Source: an uncultured bacterium (lineage in GTDB: Bacteria; Bacteroidota; Bacteroidia; Bacteroidales; Rikenellaceae). From it: DNA of 41,331 nt. The stretch covers positions 1 to 41,331 of the forward strand of contig CAJMNH010000016.1 in the NCBI GenBank assembly GCA_905214725.1, in the 5' to 3' direction. Below, one piece after another: positions 8,425 to 17,799 of this stretch (positions within the stretch are counted from its first letter, which is position 1; every line of letters starts with the position of its first letter). The position numbers were made by a program, and so were the translations under genes. Below the pieces are notes generated by a model. That model had not been told where the DNA came from and did not search any database. It saw nothing but the letters and a program-made list of their open reading frames with translations.

Positions 8425-9732
8425 ATGAAAAAAATACTCCTTCTCCTCTCCTTGTGTCTCCCGCTGAGCATGCACGCCGCAACGCAGGACAGCATTCGCG
8501 AACTGCTCCGCCGCGATCCGAACCTGCGCGGCGGATCGCTGGCGCTCTATTACTACACGCCGCAGCGCTATACGCCCGCGCCGAAGGGCTTCGAGGCGTT
8601 CCACATCGAGCACATCGGCCGTCACGGATCACGCACCCATGTCTCGCCGACATTGGCCATCGGGATGCGCGACCAACTCGCCGCAGCCGATTCGGCAGGG
8701 ATGCTCACGCCGAAAGGGCGGCGGCTTCTGGCCGATCTGAGCTTTTTGTGCGAACACATGTACCGTCGCTACGGCGATCTGACGCAACACGGTCGGGAGC
8801 AGCACCGGCAAATCGCCCGACGCATGTATGAAAATTTCCCGGAAGTGCTCTCCGGCGAAGGATGCGTAACGGCTATCTCGACGATCATTCCGCGCAGCTC
8901 GGTCAGCATGGGCGCCTTCGTCGAACAACTCAAAGGATGCAATCCCGCGCTGCGGATCACGCTCGACACCAGTCCGAGTTTCGACCCGTTTCTGCGGTTC
9001 AATCAGGGAGAGGAATTTCAGCAGTACCTCAAAGGGCCGGAGTGGCGCAAGGATTACGACGCCTACGCCGAAACGCTCCTCGACCCGACCCGCCTGCTGA
9101 GCACGCTGCTGAAAAACGGAGCCGACGCTCCGATTCCGCAGCCGCGCGCCTTTATGATCGGACTCTATTCGCTGGCGGCCGCAATGCCCAACACGGAGTT
9201 CGGGCTGTCGTTCTACGACTACTTCACCGAAGCGGAGCAGTTCGCCCTGTGGCGAGTGGCCAACCTGCGGGAATACCTGCTCAAAATGAACTCCGCACCC
9301 AGCCGCGGATTGTCGATCGCCATGGCCAAACCGCTGATGCGTCATCTGCTCGACAGCGCGCAGGCCGCCATCGACGGCGGGACGGTCTGCGTCGCGCTGC
9401 GCTTCGGACACGGCGAAGACACTCTGCCGCTGACCGCCATCCTCGAAATCGAAGGGATGGAGGTGTGCGAACCCGATCCGGCGAAGGTGTACCTCGTCTG
9501 GCAGGATTTCGAGACCAATCCGATGGCGACCAACATCCAGTGGATTCTCTACCGCAACGCCGAAGGGCGGGTGCTCGTCAAAGTCCTGTTCAACGAACGC
9601 GAAGTCGCCCTGCCGCTCCCTTCGGTCGCAGGTCCTTACTACGACTGGGTGGATTTCAGAAACTACTACGGCGACAAAATCTCCCGTATGCCCGATATGA
9701 AACCGCTGCCCGAGGTAGAGACCGGTCACTAA
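8425..9732 (+). CDS. Histidine-type phosphatase, MINPP/phytase-like
   Basis: 435 residues with a Sec signal peptide (MKKILLLLSLCLPLSMHAA), so periplasmic or exported. The histidine phosphatase signature RHGSR is at residues 66-70 (phospho-accepting His67). The distal motif HGED at 329-332 sits where MINPP enzymes have HAE, so Glu331 is the likely proton donor. This branch includes Bacteroides MINPPs that dephosphorylate inositol hexakisphosphate (phytate); another phosphomonoester is possible. Start: the ATG at 8425 directly precedes KK and is preferred over the upstream TTG. Convergent with the glycerol-phosphate dehydrogenase gene, with a shared terminator hairpin between them. It adds a phosphate-releasing enzyme next to the phosphodiester locus downstream. 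Confidence 0.87.
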   Translation: MKKILLLLSLCLPLSMHAATQDSIRELLRRDPNLRGGSLALYYYTPQRYTPAPKGFEAFHIEHIGRHGSRTHVSPTLAIGMRDQLAAADSAGMLTPKGRRLLADLSFLCEHMYRRYGDLTQHGREQHRQIARRMYENFPEVLSGEGCVTAISTIIPRSSVSMGAFVEQLKGCNPALRITLDTSPSFDPFLRFNQGEEFQQYLKGPEWRKDYDAYAETLLDPTRLLSTLLKNGADAPIPQPRAFMIGLYSLAAAMPNTEFGLSFYDYFTEAEQFALWRVANLREYLLKMNSAPSRGLSIAMAKPLMRHLLDSAQAAIDGGTVCVALRFGHGEDTLPLTAILEIEGMEVCEPDPAKVYLVWQDFETNPMATNIQWILYRNAEGRVLVKVLFNEREVALPLPSVAGPYYDWVDFRNYYGDKISRMPDMKPLPEVETGH

Positions 9733-9748
9733 GGCAGCGTTCGGAACA

Positions 9749-9785
9749 GACGCCCCCGAAAACCTTCGCGGTTCTCGGGGGCGTC
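9749..9785. terminator. Stem-loop between convergent genes
   Basis: Long GC-rich inverted repeat (9749-9764 with 9770-9785) between the phosphatase stop (+) and the dehydrogenase stop (-). It lacks a good T run on either strand, so it may act as a transcript end or stabilising hairpin for both genes. Confidence 0.6.
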
Positions 9786-9803
9786 GCGCGAAACAGGCGT
9801 CTG

Positions 9804-10859
9804 TCAAACCGTCGTACGGTCGAAAGTGAACGCCTCCCACGGCAGTTCCGCATCCCGACCGTCGTCCAGTACGCCGGCGGCATGCACCAGCATCGGAAAG
9901 TCGCGCAGGTCGACCTCGCCCAGTTCCGCCTTGCGATAGATCGCCCGCGCCACACGGCGCGCCACGACGAGCGATTCGAGCGTAACGCCCGAGAGGATCT
10001 CCATCGCCTCGTCGTAACTCTTTCCTTCGCCGAGCAGAATGCCGATCTTGCGGGTACGGCCGCCGTAGACGGTCACATAGAGGTCGCCGATACCGATATC
10101 TTCGCAATCCTCATCGGCCTGCTGAATTTTCAGCAGTCGCCGCATCTCCTTGACAGCCTGATAGAAGGCTCCCGCCTGCGAATTGTAGTGCAGTCCGGCA
10201 TCCGGTCCGTGACGGCGCGTAACCAGTCCGATGGTCATGGCAACGGCCAGCGCATAGGCGTTTTTCAACGCCACCGCACTTTCGAGACCGATCACGTCGT
10301 TCGTGAGCGAGATATGGTAATACGGAGTCGAAAGCGCTTCGCGGAACATTCTGAGCGCCCCCGTATCCCTGCCGCAAAAGGCGACTTCGGTCTGATCGTG
10401 AAAGACCAGTTCGTAGGAGGTGCAAGGGCCGCCGACCGCACAGACTTCCCGCTCGATCCCCCGCTTGCGCAACTCCGACTGCCAATAATCGGGATAGGAG
10501 ATCAGCGTTCCGTCATCGAGACCGATCAACCCTTTGGTCACGGAAAGAACGGGCAGTCTCGGATCGAGACGGGTCAGAATTTCGTCGAGGAACCAGTCGA
10601 CGCCGAACGACGAGACGCCGCCGATCACGAAATCCGCCCCTTCGACGGCTTCCCGCCACTGTTCGATTTGATAATACTTTACCCCTTCGGGAAAGGGCGC
10701 GTCGAACTTGGGATGCCGGTTGTTGCGACGGCACGTATCGATAATGTCGCGGTCGAGATGCGTTCCGACCAGACGGACTTCGTGTCCGTTCTCAGCGGCG
10801 GGAAACGCCAGCGCCGAACCCATCATGCCGGAGCCGACGACGGTAATGATTCGTTTCAT
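9804..10859 (-). CDS. gpsA: Divergent glycerol-3-phosphate dehydrogenase (NAD(P)+)
   Basis: 351 residues, cytoplasmic. The N-terminal Rossmann fold has GSGMMG at 9-14; VTKG Lys109, Lys199 in GLESAVALKNAYALA and Asp259 in GIGDLYVTVYGGRTRK fall where GpsA has its catalytic and substrate-binding residues. Several usually fixed motifs differ: GPSFA is GPCTSYE and the CTS-x-SRN segment is VYGGRTRK, so this is an outlying member. The enzyme interconverts sn-glycerol 3-phosphate and dihydroxyacetone phosphate. Next to two glycerophosphodiesterases it may work catabolically, feeding released G3P into glycolysis; that is inference. The 223 bp before it (10860-11082) contain two small hairpins (11024-11039; 11057-11081) but no consensus promoter, so it may be read from the upstream operon. 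Confidence 0.8.
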   Translation of the reverse strand: MKRIITVVGSGMMGSALAFPAAENGHEVRLVGTHLDRDIIDTCRRNNRHPKFDAPFPEGVKYYQIEQWREAVEGADFVIGGVSSFGVDWFLDEILTRLDPRLPVLSVTKGLIGLDDGTLISYPDYWQSELRKRGIEREVCAVGGPCTSYELVFHDQTEVAFCGRDTGALRMFREALSTPYYHISLTNDVIGLESAVALKNAYALAVAMTIGLVTRRHGPDAGLHYNSQAGAFYQAVKEMRRLLKIQQADEDCEDIGIGDLYVTVYGGRTRKIGILLGEGKSYDEAMEILSGVTLESLVVARRVARAIYRKAELGEVDLRDFPMLVHAAGVLDDGRDAELPWEAFTFDRTTV

Positions 10860-11082
10860 AAATCTTTCAGATCAAATAATTTGGTTGTATCCTGATTCTG
10901 TTCGTTCCAAGCGTCGTACCGGCATCGCGAACCCGCCGCGAATGGAAAAATTCCAATCCGATTTTTTGAAAACACCCCTGTATTCATTTGAACCCACGAA
11001 TTTACGTCCCTTGCCGCGGCGGGTTCACCGATGAACCGGTATACGTCTTGAACTCCGTTGTCCGTTTTGCGAAAGGACAACC

Positions 11083-11901
11083 TTATCGTCTTCCTATTTT
11101 GGCGGCTTTCGCAGCGGCCTTCCGAACTTCCGGCGACTCCAGATAAGCCTTCATCCGGTCGGGATAGTTACTCGAAATACAGGTCACGTTGTGTCGGACG
11201 GCCCAATCGGCCACCTCCTCGTTGTCGACGATCCAAAGCGTCGATTCGATGCCGAGTTCGTTCATGCGGTCGACCATCTCCGGCCGGTTCATGAAGACGT
11301 ACATGCTGTACGACAATCCCCTGAAACCCTCCTTTACGGCCGTTTCGGCATCGACGGGCGTTCCGAGCGAGCTCGACAGATAGAGCGTCGCATTCTGCGG
11401 CGCCAGCCGGACAAACTCGCGGCAGGCGTGGCGGCTGAACGAGGTGAACTCCATCTGCTCCAACATATCCAGCTCCCGACACATCGCCACGATCCGCTCC
11501 ACGATACCGGTTTCGATCTCGGGCGAGGCGTGCTTCTTCAGTTCGAGAATGAGTTTCGTCTTCGGGTCCTTCTTCCCTTCTACGAGCCATTCCCGCAACG
11601 TGGGGATGCGATTGCCGTTGGGCAGCACGACCTGCCGAATCTCGGCATAAGTGTCCCGCTGCGCATCGAGCCGGTCGTTGACCTTCGGGCCGTGGATGAC
11701 GATCAGTTCGCCGTCGGCCGTGAGATTGACGTCGAACTCCACCCCGTAGAGGCCCAGCTTCTGCGCATTCTGCAAGGCCGAAATCGTGTTTTCATCCGAG
11801 CCCGGCGTGGTATAGAACCCGCGGTGGGCGACGAGTTTGGGTTGTGCCGAAGCGACAGCGGCGACTGCCAGCAGCGCTCCCATGATAATCAGTTTCTTCA
11901 T
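11083..11901 (-). CDS. Glycerophosphodiester phosphodiesterase, exported
   Basis: 272 residues with a cleavable signal peptide (ends AVASAQ, residue 20). The GDPD TIM-barrel motifs are complete: His26-Arg27 (AHRG), Glu37-Asn38 (ENT), Glu55 and Asp57 (EFDV) as metal ligands, and His70 as general acid/base. It hydrolyses glycerophosphodiesters (or related phosphodiesters) to sn-glycerol 3-phosphate plus an alcohol, probably in the periplasm. It starts 24 nt after the GDPD/GLUG gene and is the last tight member of the SusCD operon. The C-terminal ~15 residues are Lys/Ala-rich and not part of the catalytic fold. Confidence 0.93.
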   Translation of the reverse strand: MKKLIIMGALLAVAAVASAQPKLVAHRGFYTTPGSDENTISALQNAQKLGLYGVEFDVNLTADGELIVIHGPKVNDRLDAQRDTYAEIRQVVLPNGNRIPTLREWLVEGKKDPKTKLILELKKHASPEIETGIVERIVAMCRELDMLEQMEFTSFSRHACREFVRLAPQNATLYLSSSLGTPVDAETAVKEGFRGLSYSMYVFMNRPEMVDRMNELGIESTLWIVDNEEVADWAVRHNVTCISSNYPDRMKAYLESPEVRKAAAKAAKIGRR

Positions 11902-11925
11902 TGGTTCATCGTTTTTAAGTCCGGT

Positions 11926-14118
11926 CTATTTTTCATTGTTGTAACCGTTGTTTTCCAGCGTGATCTTCTTCGAAGTCGCCGTGCCGCGGAACATCCACTC
12001 TTCGAGATTGTCGGGCCCTATGACGATCTCCGCGCCGCCGTTATCCACAGTTCCGGCAATCCGGCAATCACGGATCGTGAAACCGTCCGAGTGCGGCCGG
12101 CCGGCGAGCATTCCCACCGATTTGCCTTTGTTATAACCGATGTACGCCGTACCCGAAGCAGTGCAATCGGCTACGACGGTCGCGCCGCTGCCGTTGTTGC
12201 CGAAGATGCCGCCGAAGTAGTAGTTGCCGCCGTCGACCGCGGCCTTGATCGTGCCGCCGAACGAACACTTCTCGATCAATCCGTCGCAGGTCGTTTCGGC
12301 ATATCCCATCATGCCGCCCAGCACCACGTCGCGCACCGTGCCGTCGCTGCACAGGATCGCGCCGTCGAACGAACAGCCGCTGATGCGATAGGTTCCCTTC
12401 GCATAGGCCGCAATGCCCGCGCCGCGCACTTTCGATCCGGCCGAGAGCGCGATCGTTCCCGTAAAGGAGCAATCGCCGACGGTCAAGCGGTAGTCCGCGC
12501 CGCCGTTGAGCAAGAGCAGGCCGCTCGTCGGTTTGGCGACGATACCTCCGACATAGCACCAGTCCGTACTATTGCGGCTCGCATTCTCGATATCGGCCGT
12601 ATTCGTGCAACCCGAAATCGTACTGACACCGTCATCGGCGTTGATCGCCCCGACCATGCCGCCGATCAGACAGTAGGCCGGCGACGCGAACGAGATTGCC
12701 CCTTCGTTGGTGCAGTTGCGGAGCGTAACGCCGTCCCACACCTTGGCGACCATCCCGCTCAAAATCATGCAGCGAGAGGCCGCGTCGTCGCCGTTGCGAA
12801 CGGCGATCGCCGCCTTGTTCACGCAGTTTTCGATCGTCGCCCCGTAGGCCCGCGCGGCGATTGCGCCGAGGTGCACCTCCTTGTCATCGGTGCGGGTCGA
12901 TTCGAACCTTCCGGCGAGCGTCAGATTCTTCACCGTGCCGTAGAGCGTTTTGAACAGACCCGCCTGCGTATCGTCGCCCCGATAATTCACGGTGATCGTC
13001 CGGCCGTTGCCGTCGAACACGCCTCGGAAAACCGACAGCGGGGCGAACGATGCGAGATTCAGATCGGTTTTCAGCACCACTGCCCCGTCGGCATTCGCGA
13101 AACGGGTTCCGAAAGCATCGCTTTCGAGCGACGCAGCGAACGCTTCGAAGTCCGCTTGACTCTGAATGCCGTCGTAGGTCTTGTACGCCGCGTCGATCCT
13201 GCCGATCAACCATTTGGGATAGTTGCTGCACAATGTCCTCAGGCGCGCGTAATTAGCGATATAGTAGTTGATGGCCGACTCCGAATAGACCGCATTGCCG
13301 TCGCCCGACTGCCGATCTACATTGTATACGCTGAGCGCCACGCCCGCCTTCTCGTACTCGTCAAGCGTGCGGGTGCCCGATCCGCCCGCTTCGCTGCCCA
13401 TGCCGGTGGTTGCGGAGAGGTTGATCCACTCAAATCCCAACGAAGTGAATTCGCCGCCGCTCTTATTCGAGTTCATGCCGATCGGCAGATCGGCTTTCTT
13501 GGCGTAGCCGTTGGCGATCTTCATCACATCGCCGTTGAATCCCGTACAGAGCAGTTCGACGAAGTGCTTCGCACCCATTTCGGTTACGATCTCGCAGGCG
13601 CGCCGCGCCGCATTGATTACGTACTCCGTCTGTGCGAAAGGCTTGTCGATCCGCTTGATATCCAGCACCAGACGCGTGCAGTTTCCGTCGACCATCACCG
13701 TGCTGATGAAATCTTCGAGCGACGGCAGCTGCTCGCCGTTCGGGAGGCGGCCTGCGGCACGCAATTCGGCCAACGTCGCCGTCCACGGTTGGATGTTGTT
13801 GACCTTGCAGTCGCCGTCGGCGTGAGCCACGACGATCCGGTCGTCCTTCGTCCAGTAAATGTCGCACTCCGAACCGTAGCAGCCGCACTCCATCGCGTAT
13901 CTGAGCGAAGCGATCGAGTTGTCGGGCGCTCCGCATTCGGACGACCCTCCGCGATGGGCGACCACGGTATTGTCGCACTCCGCAGGTTTCATCAATCCGT
14001 CGTCGACCGGTACGCTCGGATCGGGAATCCGATCCCAATCGGGTTCTGCGGGCCACTCGTCGTTTGCACAACCGGCGAAAGCGGCGGCCAGCATCCATAT
14101 ATAAATCAATTTTTTCAT
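11926..14118 (-). CDS. Lipoprotein GDPD fused to a GLUG/beta-helix-like domain
   Basis: 730 residues from the ATG at 14118 (MKKLIYIW...), chosen over an earlier in-frame ATG because a lipoprotein signal follows directly (AAFAGC, Cys17). Residues ~50-340 are a GDPD domain: His55-Arg56, Asp66-Asn67 (ENT becomes DNS), Glu84/Asp86, His99. From ~360 to the end there are repeated segments of the type GTVKNLTLAG, IENCVN, LRNCTNEG, IGGMVG, ISGCTN, YVGGIVAK, the style of GLUG/right-handed beta-helix repeats, which often bind surfaces or glycans. So it is a cell-surface phosphodiesterase with a binding or display module. This combination with SusCD suggests that polymeric or bound phosphodiesters are attacked outside the cell before import. 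Confidence 0.85.
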   Translation of the reverse strand: MKKLIYIWMLAAAFAGCANDEWPAEPDWDRIPDPSVPVDDGLMKPAECDNTVVAHRGGSSECGAPDNSIASLRYAMECGCYGSECDIYWTKDDRIVVAHADGDCKVNNIQPWTATLAELRAAGRLPNGEQLPSLEDFISTVMVDGNCTRLVLDIKRIDKPFAQTEYVINAARRACEIVTEMGAKHFVELLCTGFNGDVMKIANGYAKKADLPIGMNSNKSGGEFTSLGFEWINLSATTGMGSEAGGSGTRTLDEYEKAGVALSVYNVDRQSGDGNAVYSESAINYYIANYARLRTLCSNYPKWLIGRIDAAYKTYDGIQSQADFEAFAASLESDAFGTRFANADGAVVLKTDLNLASFAPLSVFRGVFDGNGRTITVNYRGDDTQAGLFKTLYGTVKNLTLAGRFESTRTDDKEVHLGAIAARAYGATIENCVNKAAIAVRNGDDAASRCMILSGMVAKVWDGVTLRNCTNEGAISFASPAYCLIGGMVGAINADDGVSTISGCTNTADIENASRNSTDWCYVGGIVAKPTSGLLLLNGGADYRLTVGDCSFTGTIALSAGSKVRGAGIAAYAKGTYRISGCSFDGAILCSDGTVRDVVLGGMMGYAETTCDGLIEKCSFGGTIKAAVDGGNYYFGGIFGNNGSGATVVADCTASGTAYIGYNKGKSVGMLAGRPHSDGFTIRDCRIAGTVDNGGAEIVIGPDNLEEWMFRGTATSKKITLENNGYNNEK

Positions 14119-14200
14119 TGTCTTATTCGGCTTTTGTTCGTCCGTTGTGCGGATGCGGGCGGCAAGACCCGCATCCACACAGCCGGACGACAGTTAATCT

Positions 14201-16249
14201 CTATTTGTAGTTCTTGACGCACCGCACCGCGCTGCCCGAACCGTTACCGAGGTCGAAAGCGTCGTTCACGGTCATATTGGTTCCCTTGTTCGTGACGTAG
14301 ATGCGCCAGAACGCCGTCTTTTTCGAATTGTACTGGCCCAATACCGGAATGACCTCGTAGAAGCGGGGATTGCCCGACGTCGTGCCGTAATCGTACCCGC
14401 TCGCATAGAGCCGCCAGCCCTGAATGAACATATTGAATCCGAACGCCTCGGCACGCGACGAAATCTTCGTATCGGTCGTGTACTTGTTCCACGACTGGTC
14501 GTAGAGAATCGACGCAAAGTTGGCGATCGTACCACCAGCCAGCGCCTTGTAGCTGGCTGCCGAAACCGCAACCTCGTACTCCGAACCTTGCGAAGCCTCC
14601 GAAGCGGCGTAGATCAGATCCTTCCAGTCCTGCATATTGGCGATATGCCAGCCGTAGGGACAGATGCCCTGAATCTGCATCTTCAGATTGGGATGGTCGG
14701 CCTCGGCCTGCGCGTCGCCCGCAGGCGACGCATCGTAGTTGAGCAGCGCGCCGGTGAGAATGCTTTCGACGGTATAGGTCTCCCCGGTGGCGTCGACCAG
14801 CGTCGCGCCCGGCTCGCCATAGGGCGACGGAATCTGATAGGCGTTGTTCAACGCTCCGTTAGGTTGTCCGGTAATCATCTCGTAGGTGGAGTACAACCGA
14901 CCGTATTTCGATGCGAGCGTCTGCCCGTCGTCGTCCATCAGCTCCTCGATCAAACCGCCGTTCTCGACCGTATCGTAAGCCGAATTACGCACATCGTAGG
15001 GAACCGTCTTGTCCGTGGGCGTGCCGTAGCCGCCCGTCTTCGAGCTTCCGACGAGACCCGATCCCAGCTTGATCTGCCCGACCTTGTCGCCGCCGTTCCA
15101 GTGCAGACTCACCGTCATCCACGTTTTGAATGTGCCGGATTGAGTGATATACGCTTTCGTAGGATAGAGCGCCAGCTCGCTGTTGGGCATCGAGGTGCCG
15201 ACCGTATTCTTACGCTCCCAGCTCCACGTCATTTCGTTGAAGTCGACGGTGAGGGTGCGCACGCCGTTGGCCTCGATGTCGAGATCCGAAGCGGCAACGG
15301 CCTCCGAAGAGGTCGCAACCGATCCTCCGGCCGCAAGGTAGTAGACCGGATAGCTCTCCGAACGGGTGTTCTTGTTGAAGCAGACGACGTTCCCCTCCGT
15401 CTCGAAGAAGAAGCCCTGCACGGTGTAGATCCCTTCCGAGACTTTGGTCATCGAAACCGCATTTTCGCGCGTCTCGCCCACCGAACCGCCGTACATGTAA
15501 TAATACGTGTCGCTGCGGAGCTGCGTCACGGGAATTTCGAGCGACGCCATGCTCGTCGCAGGGCTGCCCACCGTAATGGTCAGCGTCGCCGTGCGGTTCT
15601 CGCTTTGGCTCGTCCACGCTTCGGCCGTCAACATCAGGCGGCCCTCCCCTTCGTGCGTCGCCGTAAGCCAATCTTTCGACGCTCCGTCGTAGACGATATC
15701 ATACGCGTAAAGGTCGCCCATATTGGTCGTATACGTCACTTCTATGGCGTCGCCTGCGGCAGGGAAGTCGATCGTCTTGGCGGTGCTCGTCACCTCCGCA
15801 TCGGCTTTCAGGCCGAGTTGCGTGAATTCATAGATTTCGGCCGTCCCGTCCGCTGCGGTAATCTTCACCGCAAACGACCGGCGGTACTCCGTATTGGGTT
15901 GTGCGGCCACCTCGATCCCCGGTTCCTTGACGGTGTAGATCTCCGAACCCGAAATTTGGGTATATTGCGACACGACGGAGATCCGGCTGACGGTCGCCCA
16001 CGCCGCTGCGTCGACGACCTCCGCCTTCCATTCCATATCGGATTTGGCCGTACCGGCATTGACGACGACCGCCGCCGTAAAACTCTCGTTCCCCGAAGCC
16101 GTGGTGCCGTCGGCGTTGAACTGCTCGATCTCGGAGGAGATCGAAATGCGCGTAGCGGTCTCGCAGATGTCCGTACCGTCGTCGTAACACGATACGGCCG
16201 TGAGCGACAGCGCCGCCATGAGCGCGATCCGTTTCATATTCCGTTTCAT
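14201..16249 (-). CDS. Surface lipoprotein with BACON-like N-terminus and FISUMP domain
   Basis: 682 residues; lipoprotein signal (LTAVSC, Cys21). The N-terminal third contains two beta-sandwich segments with the feel of BACON/Ig-like modules (W-A-T-V-S; D-W-L-T-A-T). The last ~200 residues end in GICPYGWHIANMQDW ... AVRCVKNYK, the pattern of the Fibrobacter succinogenes major domain (TIGR02145-type). It occupies the position that SusE/SusF-type ligand-binding lipoproteins have after SusD, 25 nt downstream of it. It is probably a surface binding protein for the locus substrate; no catalytic motif is visible. A second Met (16237) is an alternative start. Confidence 0.78.
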   Translation of the reverse strand: MKRNMKRIALMAALSLTAVSCYDDGTDICETATRISISSEIEQFNADGTTASGNESFTAAVVVNAGTAKSDMEWKAEVVDAAAWATVSRISVVSQYTQISGSEIYTVKEPGIEVAAQPNTEYRRSFAVKITAADGTAEIYEFTQLGLKADAEVTSTAKTIDFPAAGDAIEVTYTTNMGDLYAYDIVYDGASKDWLTATHEGEGRLMLTAEAWTSQSENRTATLTITVGSPATSMASLEIPVTQLRSDTYYYMYGGSVGETRENAVSMTKVSEGIYTVQGFFFETEGNVVCFNKNTRSESYPVYYLAAGGSVATSSEAVAASDLDIEANGVRTLTVDFNEMTWSWERKNTVGTSMPNSELALYPTKAYITQSGTFKTWMTVSLHWNGGDKVGQIKLGSGLVGSSKTGGYGTPTDKTVPYDVRNSAYDTVENGGLIEELMDDDGQTLASKYGRLYSTYEMITGQPNGALNNAYQIPSPYGEPGATLVDATGETYTVESILTGALLNYDASPAGDAQAEADHPNLKMQIQGICPYGWHIANMQDWKDLIYAASEASQGSEYEVAVSAASYKALAGGTIANFASILYDQSWNKYTTDTKISSRAEAFGFNMFIQGWRLYASGYDYGTTSGNPRFYEVIPVLGQYNSKKTAFWRIYVTNKGTNMTVNDAFDLGNGSGSAVRCVKNYK

Positions 16250-16274
16250 ATTCTGTTATGCTTATATTATCCGA

Positions 16275-17780
16275 TCAATACCAACCCTCGGTCTGCGTGA
16301 GATTCGAGTTCTTGTCGCGCGCACTCTTCGAGACGGGCCATAAAAGGATGTTCGTGTCGTCGCGGCGCGCCTTCAAATAGGCGTTGTACTCCCAAATCCG
16401 ATCGAGACGGATCAGCGCCCACCAGACGACGCCCTCGCAGGGAAATTCGAGCAGATACTCGTCGCAAAGCGCCTGCAATACGCCTGCGTCGGTGGCGTCG
16501 GTATAAAACTTGTCGTTGTTGTAGGCGCGCTTGGCAATGATGTTCAGCGAAGAGAGCGCCCCCTGATAATCCCGCCGGTAGTATTTCAGTTCGGCGTCCA
16601 TCATCACCGCCAGCGCATAGCGGTAGTAGAGGATGTCGCAGTCCTTGACCATCGAACTGGTGCTCAGATCGCCGATGAACTTGTTGGGCCACGTAATCAC
16701 CCGCCCGTCGTTGCCGTAAGGACCGTCGCCGAGATTCATCCCGACACGCGTATCGCCGTTGCGGTCGCGGCTGTCGCGCAGTTTGGCGATGAAATCGTCG
16801 CCGTAATCCAGCCACTGCGCCTGCATGATCGGCACCGGTTTCTGCTGGTACTGTGCGGGAATCTGGGTCGAAGCGTAGGTAAAATACCACGAGAATCCGC
16901 CGAGCTTCTTCTCGCTCTGACTGTTGTAGAGCGCGAAGACGACCTCCGCCGAATTCTTGTCGCCCGCGCCGTGGCCGTCGAAGACCTCGGAATAGCGGCT
17001 CATAAACCGAGCGTCGCCCGCCTTGACGCCGATGGCCGACAAAGCCTCCTCGGCCATCTCGAGATAGCCGTCGCCGCCCTTCTGCGCCGTATACATCCAC
17101 AACGCATATTCGGCCTTGAGCATGTTGACCGCATCGGGCGTCGCCAGATACTTGTCCTTCCCGAGGTTCGGAGCGTTGTCGAGCGCGGTCCGAATATCGG
17201 CGGCGATCTGAGCGTAGACCTCGGCCTTCGGCGCACGAGAGGGATAGGTCTCCGGCTGCGAAACCGACTCGATGGGATTCAGATTGAGCGGTACGTCGCC
17301 CCACAGGCGCGCCGCCCAGAAGTAGCAATAGGCACGGGCGAACGCAGCCTGTCCCACGGCCCAGCTTCGCTGCGCGTCGGTCATGGGAACCAGCGGCGCG
17401 TATTTCAGCACGGCGTTGGCCTGATCGATCGCCGAATAAAGTTTCGACCAGTTGGCCGACGCGGTGGACGAAGTCATGATGTTTTCAATCACGTCGCGGC
17501 CGACCCACACCTGCGCCACATGGCTGGGGCCCCACATGTAACCGCCGACGCGAAGTTCGCCCCAGAAGAGAATGTTGATCTGATCCTGAACGAAATTCTC
17601 CCGCAAGGCGGAGTAGATACCGTAGGTGGAGCTCTCGACCTGCACCGACGATTTCCACATATTGCTTACGGACAATTTGTTATCCTGCATGATATCGAGG
17701 TCCGCATGGCACGACACCATCCATACGGCAGCCGTTGCGAACAGCAGACGCCCGAGGTTGTTCATATAGTTCATAGTCAT
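16275..17780 (-). CDS. SusD/RagB family outer-membrane lipoprotein
   Basis: 501 residues; lipoprotein signal ending MVSC (Cys24). SusD features: N-terminal DLDIMQDNKLS, the TPR-rich helical core (YSAIDQANAVLKYAP; AFARAYCYFWAARLWGDVPL) and the C-terminal segment PVSKSARDKNSNLTQTEGWY. It forms the lid of the SusC barrel encoded 19 nt upstream and captures substrate at the cell surface. Three in-frame Met codons lie at the N-terminus; 17780 is the longest, and 17774 or 17765 are equally possible. The partner enzymes are phosphodiesterases rather than glycosidases, so the ligand may not be a plain glycan. Confidence 0.92.
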   Translation of the reverse strand: MTMNYMNNLGRLLFATAAVWMVSCHADLDIMQDNKLSVSNMWKSSVQVESSTYGIYSALRENFVQDQINILFWGELRVGGYMWGPSHVAQVWVGRDVIENIMTSSTASANWSKLYSAIDQANAVLKYAPLVPMTDAQRSWAVGQAAFARAYCYFWAARLWGDVPLNLNPIESVSQPETYPSRAPKAEVYAQIAADIRTALDNAPNLGKDKYLATPDAVNMLKAEYALWMYTAQKGGDGYLEMAEEALSAIGVKAGDARFMSRYSEVFDGHGAGDKNSAEVVFALYNSQSEKKLGGFSWYFTYASTQIPAQYQQKPVPIMQAQWLDYGDDFIAKLRDSRDRNGDTRVGMNLGDGPYGNDGRVITWPNKFIGDLSTSSMVKDCDILYYRYALAVMMDAELKYYRRDYQGALSSLNIIAKRAYNNDKFYTDATDAGVLQALCDEYLLEFPCEGVVWWALIRLDRIWEYNAYLKARRDDTNILLWPVSKSARDKNSNLTQTEGWY

Positions 17781-17799
17781 AAGTTTTAAGGTCGGAGAA

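Noticed and set aside
11191..14217. Open frame of about 1000 codons on the plus strand
   Set aside because: It lies antisense to two GDPD genes with full catalytic motifs; its Arg/Val/His-rich translation has no fold signature. It is a by-product of high GC at third codon positions.
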